Origin: Schistosoma haematobium | Lineage: Eukaryota > Platyhelminthes > Trematoda > Strigeidida > Schistosomatidae | DNA length: 64,000 bases | NCBI RefSeq assembly: GCF_000699445.3 | Contig: NC_067198.1 | Coordinates: forward strand, 31,685,536-31,749,535 | Direction: 5' to 3' | Part shown: positions 11,100 through 23,050 of the stretch, one piece after another | Position numbering within the stretch: position 1 is the stretch's first letter | How the letters are laid out: each line of letters starts with the position of its first letter | Position numbers and translations under genes: made by a program | Notes under the pieces: model-generated | The model's input: the letters and a program-made list of their open reading frames with translations, nothing else | Databases searched by the model: none | Told to the model about the DNA's origin: nothing

Positions 11100-14000
11100 A
11101 GCACTCTTGTTTTCAGAGCCCACTCTTAGAAGTATTAAAATAACAGTTTTTACTTTAAAATTTAAAAGCATTATGATAAGACACGTACACCACTTTGTAT
11201 TTCCAATTACCATCGACGGCATGAGAGTCTCTCAGCGAACTTGTGTCCCTCAGCGCAGGTTCCCTAAATGCCACTATGGCCGCCAAAAATTCTGTAGAAG
11301 ACTGAACTCCACCAACAGAGTTAAAAAGGATCTAGTGTCACCGACAAAAATGCAGGTCTTGTAATGAAATCAGCTAGGGATTTGGCTGTACAGTCTTCCC
11401 TTGCGATTGTCCAAGGAGCACGAGAATCTGAACACAATTCATCTGCAAAGCAAAAAGGACCCCAACCTCAACGTTCACAAAAACCTGGAAAAACGATCAT
11501 GGTTCGCGATGATTCTCTCATAATCATGAACCTTGAAGACAGCTTTGACCTTCCCTTCAGTTTGTGGAACAAAAATAACAGAATGCTTTGGGAAGAGTTG
11601 AAGAGGAAGCTCAAACTTCCCAAAATCGAGTCATTAATAGTTACACGTCTCACACGAGGGAAAGGCTCCAAGGACTCTGAAACCACCCAATATTGTTTCG
11701 TGTAACGTTCACCAACACTGCCGACGTAGAAGATACTCTGATGGTTAGTCAGCTGATGAATTCAGAAGGTAATGTAAGAATACTGCCTGATATACCATAT
11801 TCTGAGCGCAATCTCATCAGGAATGTCTCTAAAAAATCTCGTAAGACGTTCTTTCATTGAAGAAATATCATGTGTGTAAAGTGTCCAACACAAACTCTGA
11901 TAGTTTGGAATGAAAATTCATAAAGGAGTTCTTGGAGCTCAAGAACATATTATCTCAACAAGTGGTGCGACTAGCCAAGAAAGAAGAAGATTCTACATAC
12001 TGGCTAGTGAAGGTAACCGGAGCATTTCGTGTCAACAGACGCCGGTCACTAACTGGAATCCACATGCAGCCGGATAGGCTGTATTATGCAAAGATCAAGT
12101 GAGATAGCGATTTGGGGCTGACTGTTCCACTTGTGGACTTTTAAGATCATAAAGAAAATATAGAAGAGATAGTGCTAGCAACTCGGAAATCTCTTTGTAG
12201 GTAGGTTACTTGTCCATTCACAGAAGAATCATGCAGATAAACAGGACGAGGAAGCTCATGTGTTTCAAATTGGAATCATAAACTGTCCATATATGAACAC
12301 TGAGAGTTTACCGAATAAAATGATTGAGTTGTGTGAACTCAATAATGCCAGCAACACTCATCCGATAAGAACGTCTGAAACACGCATATTTCAAAAATTA
12401 GACCAGGGGCTAGAAACACCAGACAGGTCTTTTTTCAGTGACAGAAAAGCAGGAATAGGGGATAGAGCAACTATGTACATGCGATCTTACTTGGTAGAAC
12501 ATCAAGTGTACGCTCAGGAGTTAATAAGTCCGAATAAATCTGTATGTTGCTCACCAAGGTTGTCTAACAACTCGAGTCGTCTAGCTGGAGTCATCTATAG
12601 GAAGCCCACTGAGGACATCGAGTTTGCTAATCGTACGCTTGAAGGATTATACCGCTATACTCGTCTAGGATGCACTCATATCCTGATTCTAGGAGACTTC
12701 AATCTTTTTAGAGCCAACTTCGCTGAACATTTGTACACTGAAGGTGACAACTCTACTGAGGCTCAATTATCCAACCTTACTGAAGATCTGGAATTAGTTG
12801 AAAATGTCAAGTTAGCAACTCGTCGGAGAGGTAATCAAACGCAGCCGCTCTTAGTCTGCGTATTTACAAACGAAAAATTACTGATTTCAACCTCTTACAC
12901 TTGGCCCCACTGGGTCAAACTTATCATGCCGTTATATCCCTTAATATCATCAGCAAAAATGAAGTAAGACATCCTACCAACAATAAGCGCTGGAATTTCA
13001 AATGGTTGGATATGTCAGCTGACGGTCAATCTAAAGCAGGTGTATTCGGGAGTTCACCCCCAACTTGATGTGGACGCTCATTGATATTTCTTGCTACACA
13101 CAATCCTATGTGCTACGAAGGATTCTGTACGGCAAACGGTCCCCAAAAACTACAAAAAACCCACAGTTATCAAGAATCGTACTCTACCGGGTGGGATACA
13201 AACGAACTGGTAAAAATAGCACCTACAGGTAATTGAAACAAGCAAACCCAAAGCACAAAGGCAATAAGAGAAAACAGGCTTCGGTACCACATAAGGCTTG
13301 TCGGTAAGTTTGTCTCGAATCCAGAGGACTTATTCTGTCACGCAGCCTTTCTTAGACAAACCGAATCCGGAGTTTCCAAACTGCTTGGTCCTAGTGGCCC
13401 AACCAACGACGACGTTGATGATGCTGACCTTCTAGTGGAACAGTGCTTTCGAACATTTCGACCGACCCATACTAACTACATTGATGAGGGTTTCACTTGC
13501 AACTCAACTGGACTCTCATAAGTGAACCTGAGCGCTGACTTAGCGTATCGGAAACTGCAGAACCCAATCAAGAACACTTATCCTGAGCCGGATATGATCC
13601 ATTCTGCCATACTGAAGCAAGTAGCTTCAGTCTTGACAACGCTGCAACACCTAGTGGGGTCCTTCAGGGTTCAGTACTAGGACCTCTTCCTTCCTTAATT
13701 TATAGAAACGATCTCCCACAACAGGTATTGTCAGATTTATTACATTTTTGCTGATGATGTGGAACTCTGGAGAGAAGTTTGCAATCAAAGGTGCAAACTG
13801 GTACTTCAGGAGGATCAGACACGACTTCAAAGTTGGACAGACAACAACGTACTTAAATTTAACGCTTCAAAGTGTAAAGTACTCCATTTGAGACGTTACA
13901 GACTACGAATACAACTCAGGAAACTCACCGCTAGGGATATCCCAAGTTGAAAGAGATCTAGAAGTGCTTGTACCCTATGAAGTCTTTTGCGACAGAAATG

Positions 14001-14280
14001 ACTTCTGAACAAACCTTGCACTGGTAACGTCAAAGTGCATTTTGGGACTGTTCGGCTTAGTCTTCAACAGTTTTATTCGACCCCATTTAGAGTATTGAAA
14101 TATAGTGTTCCCTCCCTCACCCCAAACGGACAGGGATACACTGAGATGTATCCAAATTCGAACCACGAAATCATTTCAGGACTCAAATTCGAGTCCTATG
14201 AAGAGCTCCTACAACTTAAAGTTTTAAATGATGAAAGATTGCACAGAGTTATGCGAGGCTAACTTGATACTTTGACTTGA
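11100..14280 (+). mobile_element. CR1/SR1-like non-LTR retrotransposon, decayed and internally deleted
   Basis: The pieces run in element order on the plus strand. A basic ORF1-like segment lies at 11364-11705. An endonuclease C-terminal segment lies at 12260-12967 with the catalytic phrase ILILGDFN. Reverse-transcriptase remnants lie at about 13640-14260, including a broken GVLQGSVLGP-type block, the FADD box (about 13746-13757) and a downstream LQSWTDNNVLKFNASKCKVL block. Frameshifts and stops separate the blocks, and the central RT is largely missing. CR1 clade is inferred from these blocks. The element ends about 40 bp before the INPP5F start codon. Confidence 0.75.
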
Positions 14281-14318
14281 CCTTGTAGGTCAAATGCAGT
14301 ATAAGCGTCTTGGTTGTT

Positions 14319-14415
14319 ATGGATCTAATTGAGACAAATAACTTTTTTATAATCGTCAACGGAAGTCAAGCATTATATTGTGATCGCCTTGTTGGAAAGC
14401 TTACTATAAGACACG
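14319..14415 (+). CDS. INPP5F: INPP5F/SAC2-like phosphatase, exon 1 (start)
   Basis: This encodes residues 1-32 of a SAC2-type phosphoinositide phosphatase. The ATG at 14319 is supported by an in-frame TAG ten codons upstream (14286-14288). The peptide contains FFIIVNGSQALYCDR and GKLTIRH, matching the N-terminus of the family, where a short hydrophobic strand precedes an ALWC-type motif. The donor is GTAAGT at 14416 after one base of codon 33. That base joins the CA opening exon 2 to make Ala, so the phase agrees. The exon is too short to stand out by itself; it is called from motif, donor and phase together. Confidence 0.8.
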
Positions 14416-14759
14416 GTAAGTACAGTTAGGTGAAGTTATAGCATATCACTTAAATAATGTCACGCATCATTAAATGAATGTATTCATTTCCACACGTATA
14501 CGTGTGGAAGATTGCTATGGTTGAACACTTAATGCTCCTTATTACAGTAATTTGCTTTTTATTGCTACTAGTGTGTTATCAGGCTTACGGTTGCTTTAAA
14601 GCAGGATTTCCTGTACAAATGAAATGTATAGAAGTCCCTCCCAGTTCTATAACGTTCTAGGGTTGGGAGAATTTTCTCCACATTGATCACTTCATGACTG
14701 CTAATGACCATATAAATTCAATTCGTGATATGCAACTCACTTATCAGCTTCAGTTTGGA

Positions 14760-15490
14760 AAGGACAGGAGGCTTGATGGCCTGTGCTAGTCCTGGCAATG
14801 ATGGTGTCTCAGTTAACCTAGCTTTCTTTTGAAAATGTTAACAAATGGAGTTTCATTCACATGTTGTGGTAATGAATCCCACTTGTTAATGATTCGATGG
14901 GAAAGTTGATAGTCAACTGACAATTTGTTCTCGGCTTGTGGACATTTTTGAAATGTCCTCGTAAATTCTCTGTTTTGAAAGACAAAAATGGGTGTATATC
15001 TGGTGCACATTTATCACTAACTAATTTGAGAGCTAATCAAGTCACTTCTAGTTCTTCGATATGACAACGGAAATAGGTTTTGCTTAGGTAGTCGGGCATC
15101 ATACGGGAGGTTCTCTATTCCGGGGATCAGCTTAGTTGCTGTTCTGTGAACCTTTTTCAAAAGCTCACCGTTATTTTAAACAGGGGCTAGCTGCTTGTAT
15201 GCAGTACTCAAGTTTAGGATGCACAAATACTACATAAAAATCAAAAAAGTTTTAGCGTCAACATGACTAAAGGCTTTACGTATTGACCATAAGGTTCTAA
15301 AACCTTTGGCAGCTTTCGCACGGGAGTGTGCAGTAGTTTTTAAGTCTTGGTTAACTTTGATTCGTAAGTTATTGTGTGTCTGGACAAGGGAAGTGGAATA
15401 ATCGGGTGCTGATGTACAAAACGAAAGTGAATGCTTCACAGTTAATCTATCTTGTTTAGAAAACACACTACAAATGCATTTCTGAGCTGC
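14760..15490 (-). mobile_element. CR1-like LINE 3' end, antisense
   Basis: On the minus strand, frames at 15230-15466 and 14813-15010 read as the C-terminal region of CR1-type reverse transcriptase. They contain DLKTTAHSRAKAAKGFRTLW and INKWDSLPQHVNETP-type blocks, both typical of the thumb and C-terminus. Frameshifts separate the two. It is related to, but in opposite orientation from, the LINE at 11100-14280. Confidence 0.75.
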
Positions 15491-15908
15491 AAAACTCCGT
15501 TTTCATAGCTGTTCAGTCATTTTTCTCAAAACATCATGCATCATAAAAATATTCCCCTATTTATAAAGTTGGTAATTACTTCTCATTCTATACTATCTAC
15601 TTTTATTCTCTTACATGATAGGTATGGCACATAATCCTAAAAATTAACATTAGTGTGCCCAGTTAATCATTGTTTCACCTCACATAGTGATTGTTGAACG
15701 TTTGATGAAAATCTGTAGTTTCTGTCTTTGTAAATGATTATTCAAATTTTCGTATAAATTAAATTCGTTAAACTTTCTATAATCATGATTACTTCGAAAA
15801 ACGAAGAACTAAAGAGAGCTGAAAAATCACGTGCATGGACCAGGCATCAAATATAACCGCACATGCATAGGCTTACGTACAATGCTTTAACCAACATTGA
15901 GCACTAGT

Positions 15909-16222
15909 AGTACTGTGGTGTGGGTTACTTATATCCACACAAGTAGTATATAACGGTGGTCAGTCATAGAATGTATTTCAGTGGAAGATCGAGAGGGAAA
16001 TAATGGGAACGAAACACAATTGGTATGAAAATGCATGAACAATGAAATCTGCGACAACGGACTGATATTTGCAAAAGGAACAGTGAAGTTTGAGATGATG
16101 CATTGATATTTTGCAAATTAACTACTTACTCTATGGTTCTCAGATTTTAGTGAGATGCTCTGTAATTTCGTGTCAAATACATTCGATTGTCCTCACTCGT
16201 GTTCTTGTTCACTATAGTACCA
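15909..16222 (+). repeat. MITE-like repeat (type Q), about 315 bp
   Basis: It matches, in reverse complement, the sequence at 39986-40296 over essentially its whole length. It begins TAGTACTGTGGTG and ends CACTATAGTACC, an imperfect terminal inverted repeat. Near its start GGTTACTTATATCC is followed by ACAAGTAGTATATAACG, a small hairpin shared with the type R repeats. Confidence 0.7.
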
Positions 16223-16779
16223 CCTGGCTGACCAGACCATAAGTGTTAATGCGTTCCAATTTGTGACTTAATAGTTGAAACTTGGGTGTTTTAACCACTA
16301 AGCCACTTTCTTTTGTATATATCTGACACTGGAAGTGTTACATTGAACGGTTTGTTCTTTAAGTAGAAATGAAGTGTGTATTACTTTAACTAGTTTGAGT
16401 GGGCTAGTGAGATGCTTCGACGTATGACTGAGCTTGGAATCAAATAGTTCTTGAAACATGGGTAGCAATAAGTTTTATACAAGTGTAAATGATCATTCGT
16501 TCTAACCTTCGTTCACCTAATCTATTGTAAACACAAGCGAATCAATTTGAAACCGAAAAAACCCTATATAAACTGTACCAGCTTAGTGTTTTATTTTTAG
16601 ATAGGTAATTTGCAGTACCTACAATGAACTACATAAAATGAAACACCATTTACGTTGTCAAAATAAAAGATTCCCTCTCTATAGTTATGTTTTTTTTATT
16701 TGGATGAATAGCTTCTATTTGCAGGTTTAGAAAATGTTTATCCAACAATTCTATTCATCGTGTGCTTGTTCCTATTTGC

Positions 16780-17265
16780 CCCCGAATGCCCTGGTACGGC
16801 CGAGAGTGGGGAGAGTCCGCTCTCCCTCTCGAAATACTCTCACACGGCCACGCGTATACAGCCTCTGCCAGGGAAGTCCTACTCATTGCCTTCTCGTGGT
16901 GGGGGTGTTGTTTACGAAAATGAGAGGACGAAAAGCGAATGTCCGGCGCTTTAACCGGATCCTAAACCAATGGTGCGCATGGGCACCAGTATCCTGCGGG
17001 AACAAATGGCGTATGAACCAATCGTTGGTCACCGGCTACCATAGGACTGCATCTTCTTACGATGCTCCACTGCCTTGTGGGTTAGACCTTAGGTCAAAGG
17101 CTCGGGGTGTGGCCTCCTAAGATAACCACCTGCTTCGGTCTGGGCACCTGGGCAGTATCACAGCCCACACACAAATATGATGAACTGCCTTTGATTATGG
17201 AAACTACTTTACTTGCTTCAACTAACAATCAAATGACTATTATTATTATTATTACTACTACTATC

Positions 17266-17310
<45 letters not shown>

Positions 17311-19190
17311 TACCACATTATTCACCCTCTTTTATACTTATACAGCGGCTCGTCTTTGGTGGAAATTCGACTGTATCTAAATGTTCTCGAGTCACTGTCC
17401 GGTTGAAAATTGTATGTTACCACCAAATATGAGTACTGAAGCAGTTTTTCTGAAACCACGTGCACCATTTAAACTGGCTGCCTTCAACGTTCGCACACTT
17501 ATGCAGGTTGGACAACAGATAGGGCTGGCTATTTCTTTAGAAAGTCTTAATATTGATGTTTGTTGTCTATCCGAGACCCGTATTCAAGACTCTGGTGAAG
17601 TACTACAAATTCGATCTCCATCTGTCGCTTCAAAAAGCTTGTTTTACGTGCGCTTATCCGGGGACCCTGTGGCATCTTCGTCTGGTCTCGCTGGCGTTGG
17701 TGTCGCACTAAGCGCTAGAGCTGAAGCAGCACTAGTCGATTGGATCCCCATTAACAGTCGGTTATGTGCTGTTAGATTAGAAAGTTCCATCAAAGTGAGA
17801 AAAAATCGGCGTGAGAAACGATGTCTTTTCGTCATCTCCGCCTATGCCCCGACAGATTGCAGCCCGGATGCAATCAAGGATGAGTTTTACCACCAGTTAT
17901 CTGTTCTTCTCCAGAAAGTGCGTTCGACAGATATTGTAGTACTTGAATGTAGACTTGAATGCTCAGGTCGGGCGTCTAGGCACAGAAGAGGATTGTTTAG
18001 GTGACCGATGGGGACTTGTTGGTCGCAGGTCAGATAACAGAGACCGTCTACTGCAACTGTGCACAGACCACAACCTGTTTCTGGCCAACACTAACTTTCG
18101 GCACAGTCATCGCCGATGTGCCACCTGGCGTCCTCCCTCTGCATCTGAAGCCTGGACTCAGATTGGTCACATCGCGATCAGCTACCGCTGGCGTGATTGT
18201 GTACAAGACTGCCACTCCTTTTGGAGTACCTATCTGTACTCTGATCATGCCCTGGTCTTTGCAAGTCTTACCTTACTTTTCAGTGGCCAATGAAGTGACC
18301 GCCATCAACGGATTGCTATTAGCATGCTGGTTGCAACTTCTGTTGCTAGTAAGTATCGAACCGAGCTAGTTTCTAGGCTAGCTACCATACCACCGAAAAG
18401 TATAGATGAGCATTGGTTTCAATTGCATGACGCCATGAAAATGGCGGGTACAGTCAGTTGTGGATTCGCGAAACGTCCCGCTTATAAGCACTGGGTTTCT
18501 TCAGGTTCCTTACAACTTATTGAAGCCCGTCGGTCTACTCCGGGTGACCGCGAGTTTGATCATAAACGAAGGTTGTTACGTAATGAAATTGGGCAAAGCT
18601 TGCGTAAGGACCGAGAAGCCTGGTGGTCGAAGCGTGCTAATGAGCTGGAAGCAGCAGCTGCATCTGGTAACTACCGGAAGCTCTTCCAACTCATCCGAGC
18701 CACTGACAGCAAGAAGTCTGGTTCCGACTCTGGGACTGATTGGAAGAAGCGGAGAGGTGGTCAGTATATGACATGGTGTCGGGGCATGAAAGAAAGCTGC
18801 AAAGGACTGGCTTGTGTCGGTCCTTCACGACTCCCTGGTTGGGGTCCGAGAGATGGTGCTACACAGTGGCTAGAGACTTTATCAGATATGGCTCAGAATA
18901 GAAGCCAGTGGCGTTCCTGCTGTAACCTTCTTTTACTTTCTTCATAAAAGGTAGTTGTTTCTTCCTTAACTGAAAGATTCCTTCCGATTATACCTTTCCG
19001 TTCCCCCATTATTGCTATTATTATTATTACACTACTTTACACCAATCTGTTCGTTATTGTTCCTCTTTTCTTTCACGCTCCTTACTTTTTTTTCTTCCTT
19101 GTCTTTAAATTCTCATTGTTTTGTGTGGCGCATATATATTGGCGCTCTCTTGTACCAATATTTATGTGTTCAAATAAATAAATAAATATA
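16780..19190 (+). mobile_element. RTE/SR2-like LINE, group A, with RT domain deleted
   Basis: The 5' UTR runs at about 16780-17400. The endonuclease domain lies at about 17410-18000 (FKLAAFNVRTLMQVGQQIGL, DVCCLSETRIQD, FVISAYAP) and is followed by frameshifted sequence. The linker lies at 18324-18720. It then jumps straight to the C-terminal block (DWKKRRGGQYMTW, RLPGWGPRDGATQWLETLSD) at 18735-18947. The whole palm/finger region with the catalytic box is missing. The 3' end carries GGCGCATATATATTGGCGC and an (AAAT)n tail at about 19170-19190. Clade is inferred from the AP endonuclease plus C-terminal signature. Confidence 0.85.
17230..17310. repeat. (ATT)n microsatellite within the group A LINE 5' region
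   Basis: A run of ATT trinucleotides with a few ACT and CGT interruptions. It lies between the 5' UTR and the endonuclease frame. Confidence 0.9.
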
Positions 19191-19313
19191 AATGATGAAT
19201 AATCACAGTAATAAATGAAATTTTGTTGGTTTATATATTCATTAATTTAATTTAATAAGAAAGCTATCAGGATGTTTATTTCTCATTTTAAAAAAATATA
19301 ACTTATTTTCCAG

Positions 19314-19394
19314 CATCTGACGTATTTAACGAATGGAATCCTGTTTGCTTGGGGAAAATTGACGGCGTCATCGGAAAAATCCGTTATCATTCAG
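19314..19394 (+). CDS. INPP5F: INPP5F/SAC2-like phosphatase, exon 2
   Basis: The acceptor is TTTTCCAG at 19306-19313 and the donor GTAAGT at 19395. It encodes SDVFNEWNPVCLGKIDGVIG followed by KIRYHS. The block NPVCLG-(I/V)-(D/E)-GVIGKI is highly characteristic of SAC2/INPP5F N-termini. The split codons at both ends (phase 1 in, phase 1 out) fit exons 1 and 3. Confidence 0.9.
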
Positions 19395-21792
19395 GTAAGT
19401 AAATTCTATGAGTAAAAATCATTGTAAACAATACCAAGTAAGAATTCAATTATACAAAAGTAAAAGTTTACATATTTGGCTTTAAACCATATTTTGTACA
19501 AGGCGATAATGGTTGTTCAGATAGAAAACTGAAGATTAACAGTCGTTGGGGTTTACCGATCCTTTTTGGGAGTGGTGACGTAGTTAATTAAATAAATTTA
19601 TAAGTTTAAAAATATCAAATTTTATCCTATAATGATCTGTGATAGTTTTTTAAAGTCTAACCCAGTCGCTTGTGTTATATTTTGTTCATAATATAGAGAC
19701 AAAATGTTCACAATGTACCTTGCAAAACAGCCTTAGTGATCGAGAATCGATGGCTTTTAGTCGATTGATATGTCACTTGATTCTTACTGTATTCCATTCC
19801 TAGTCAGCAGTAGAATTATACACACACTAGTAAAAGGTAACTCTGTTTAAAGTAAAACTAAATCTTAGTCATTAAACTCGAGTATTATCGTAGTTGCTGA
19901 ATAAGTATTCATCCTGGAAATAGTTCCCATTGAAAATTAAGAAGTATTGTGCAACTGTTCAGCCTAGTTCAAAGATCCTTAGACTTTCACACTCACTAGC
20001 CTACACGGCATCAAACCACTAACATTGGCATTTTTTAGCGACCATTATAATAACAAGTCAGTGACTCGAAATCTAATGTTCAAATATTTCAATTCTATCC
20101 TATTCATCACAGTTACCGAGTACTAAGTAGTTCCAAATTAGGACGAAACTTCTGTCCAGTGGTTCTCCAGTTGGTAGCAGAATGTACTGAGAACGAATTC
20201 CAAGCTAATTAAATACAGAATTAAAAATTCAATTCACGGCATTGCTCAGTCGTCGTCAATATAGAGCTCGGTGAAAGTGTGCGTTGACCCTATTTGATAT
20301 ACTATATTCGTCCTAACAGTTATTCGGCTTCGCAGAGCTTTACTTTATATCATCTTAATAATCATTTTGGCCATTTTTCGTCTGTAAATCTAAACCCTAC
20401 TTTTATCTCTTTTTTATCCCTCACTCTCATTCATTCCTGTCATATTTTCAGTTTTTAGTCACAACTACTAATACTAATGTTTAAACTCTTTAGCTATTGA
20501 TCGTGTTAACTCGCTTTTGTTGTCCGGATGTGCAAACATAAGGGGGTCAGCAACCTTGAACTGATACACGGACTAATACTGGATGGAATATAATATCTGT
20601 ATAGAATTTAAATTAGGACCTCGAAATAGCAACTAGTTTTAGCTGTTAATCAAAATAAAAGTTTAATTCATACCTTAGGTTGATTGATTGATTGGTTTGC
20701 TATTATAGTAGATTTTATTGATGTTATTATATTTTACAACGTAAAATCTACTTTTTCTCTTTTAAAAACAGTAATTAAATAACATGCGATCAAAATTTGC
20801 CTACACACAACATGTGCTTTATCAAATATATAGTATTTACATTGTATAAACATGTGATCCCCACTAAAAAGGTCTAACATTCATTATAAATATGCTGTGA
20901 ATAGTTTGAATTTTTGTGACTTTGAGTAGTTTCTCACAAGCTAAGTAACCTAATACAGTATGACTTGTTGTTAGTATTATTGTGATGACATTTTGTACCC
21001 TCGACTCGCCTTAAACACAAATATACGGAAGTATTCGTAAGCTTTCCAAACGATATTTTCTTCCTGTTTTTTTTCTAAATTTACAACAAAGTTGCTGATT
21101 TCGGCAAATTTACGAACTCGTAAACAGCGTTCATTGGTAAAATGACTTCCGTAAACCAAGAAACATGTAACAAACGGTTTCGTTTAGCTTGAAGAGCTTT
21201 ACTTTTATGTGATATGAACTAGGTTATTTCCCAATACTCTACTCGAGTCGCCCAAAAAGGACTTTAATGATCCTTTTTTGAATGTTTAGACGGAACGCTT
21301 ATAGTTGAATTAAGAGACATAAAATTCACATCGTGAATGGCTGATTCCAACCAATACCCAGAAAAAGTAGGAATATTTATGTTTTCCTCATGTATAGTGG
21401 TTGATTGGAGCGAGGAATTAACAGTTGACCTTGTTTAGTCTTCTCAGTTGTTTGCAGGCTGGATTAAGATTTACTTAAGAGCATAATAAAGCGTTTGGTT
21501 GAAGAGAATTAAGTTGTGTTTACTTGTAGGTTTCCATGCATAGATCGGGATCATTGACACATAAATTGTCCAAATGTGCTTTTTTGGGGTCCAGCATTAT
21601 TCAAATTAGTTTATAGTCTCCCATTGTTGATGTTTATGACCGAATTTAATCATTCATTGCTAATATATTAACGGTATACGTCGAAATATTGCTAGTACTT
21701 ACAAGGTTTTATTAAGCTCCTTCACTAGCATATGACCCAAAAACATGTAACTCACTATTCTGTTATTATCTGCTAATCTTTATATTTTACAG
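19395..21792 (+). other. INPP5F intron 2 (2.4 kb)
   Basis: It is AT-rich with no coding signal. At about 20125-20185 the phrase CCAAATTAGGACGAAAC followed by GTCCAGTGG resembles the 3' half of the hammerhead SINE core, but the 5' CUGANGA box is not recognisable. Confidence 0.6.
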
Positions 21793-21929
21793 ATAGCGAT
21801 TGGAGATTATTCTTAATTAGCGCAAGTAAATCTGTTGGTATATTACCTGATGGCTTGGAAGTACGTCGAATTAGTCGTGTAACAGTATTAGTCTTGAACA
21901 CTACTCCACTTGGTGACCTTAATTTAAAT
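21793..21929 (+). CDS. INPP5F: INPP5F/SAC2-like phosphatase, exon 3
   Basis: The acceptor is TATTTTACAG and the donor GTAAGT at 21930. It encodes D-SDWRLFLISASKSVGILP and then GLEVRRISRVTVLVLNTTP, the beta-strand-rich SacN region (residues 60-105). The exon ends in phase 0. Upstream is a polypyrimidine-poor but canonical acceptor. No stop occurs in the used frame. Confidence 0.87.
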
Positions 21930-22929
21930 GTAAGTATCCCTGATATTACTGTGTCAGTTAGTGAATGGTAATACATTTTTCCCCTACCTTGTCTGTTTTG
22001 TTGTTATTTGGTACAGATTATGATAGTTTTCAAGATGTGAAACAAAGACTATTACACCTTAGGGTTTCTCAGGAGCATATAACTTTTATTCCTTTGAAGA
22101 TTGAATTAAAATTAACACTTTCAAACTCGATGATGAGAATGTTATTCTTTTAATCACTTAGGTTTATCCAGATGGCCGATGATTTTGAGATTAGTCAGTG
22201 TCACTTATTTTTGGATAGATTATGTTTTAATAACATTAAAAGGGGTATTTTAACATCTGAAGTTTTATCTTCTCACTGGAACTCTGGAAGTGTGTTTGAC
22301 TTCCTAGTAGGGAGTAGTTTAGGCAACAATTATGACAGATAGTCATATCTCACGTTTCCAAACAGACAAGTGACTATGATAACAAAGTGTTAATTCCGTC
22401 TGAAGAAGAAGTATTTAATATGTCATGTTAGTGTTTCGTAAAATAAGCTGAGAAGGAATAGAACTGAGACGATAAAAGTTGGAATTAGAATCGGCATATA
22501 AAGTAGACAGTCTAAATGAGTATAGATTCTAATCGACCAGATGAGAAAGAATAAAACTAGTCCTATTCCATCCGAAGGGTGCTTAGGTTTACAGACATTT
22601 CGTATAATTTAATAATGGTGTTTTTGAAAAAAAAAACAATTTTTTAAATTCTTATTTTTAATCTACTCCGTGATTTTATTAATCCTGGAGTGTATCCTAT
22701 GTACTGTTATCTAAAATATGCGATAAAAGTATATATGTTGTTGGTCAATTTTATTAAGACTAAATAATCAAATTTTAGGAAGTAAACAACCTTTGGGTTA
22801 TTTTCTTGTGTAAATTGTGTACACAGATTTATCTTTCTACTTTTTTGTACGTTTAGTGTACATATATGTGATTGTCGTTTTCTCGAGCTTGTTTCGATAG
22901 CTCAGTTTCATCATTAACTGACATCCACT

Positions 22930-23050
22930 GCATAACCATTGAAAATAAAAAAAAATTATGGGCATTTGTTCCATCCTAGTCTAGCATTCCTCAGTAGTTC
23001 GCAACCCTGCCAAATAAATTACTAAAACGTGTCTTGTTGAATCTGATACC
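22930..23050 (-). mobile_element. Hammerhead SINE, strongly decayed antisense copy
   Basis: The minus strand reads GGTTGCGAACTACTGAGGAA, then TGCTAGACTAGGATGGAACA. This preserves the family's CTGAGGA box and TAGGA arm but not GAAAC. Only the ribozyme neighbourhood is recognisable. Confidence 0.55.

Larger units (their letters stand above)
14416..19313 (+). other. INPP5F intron 1 (4.9 kb)
   Basis: It holds an antisense CR1-like 3' fragment, a MITE-like repeat and a 5'-complete RTE-like group A LINE. It has no other host exon I can support. Confidence 0.75.
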
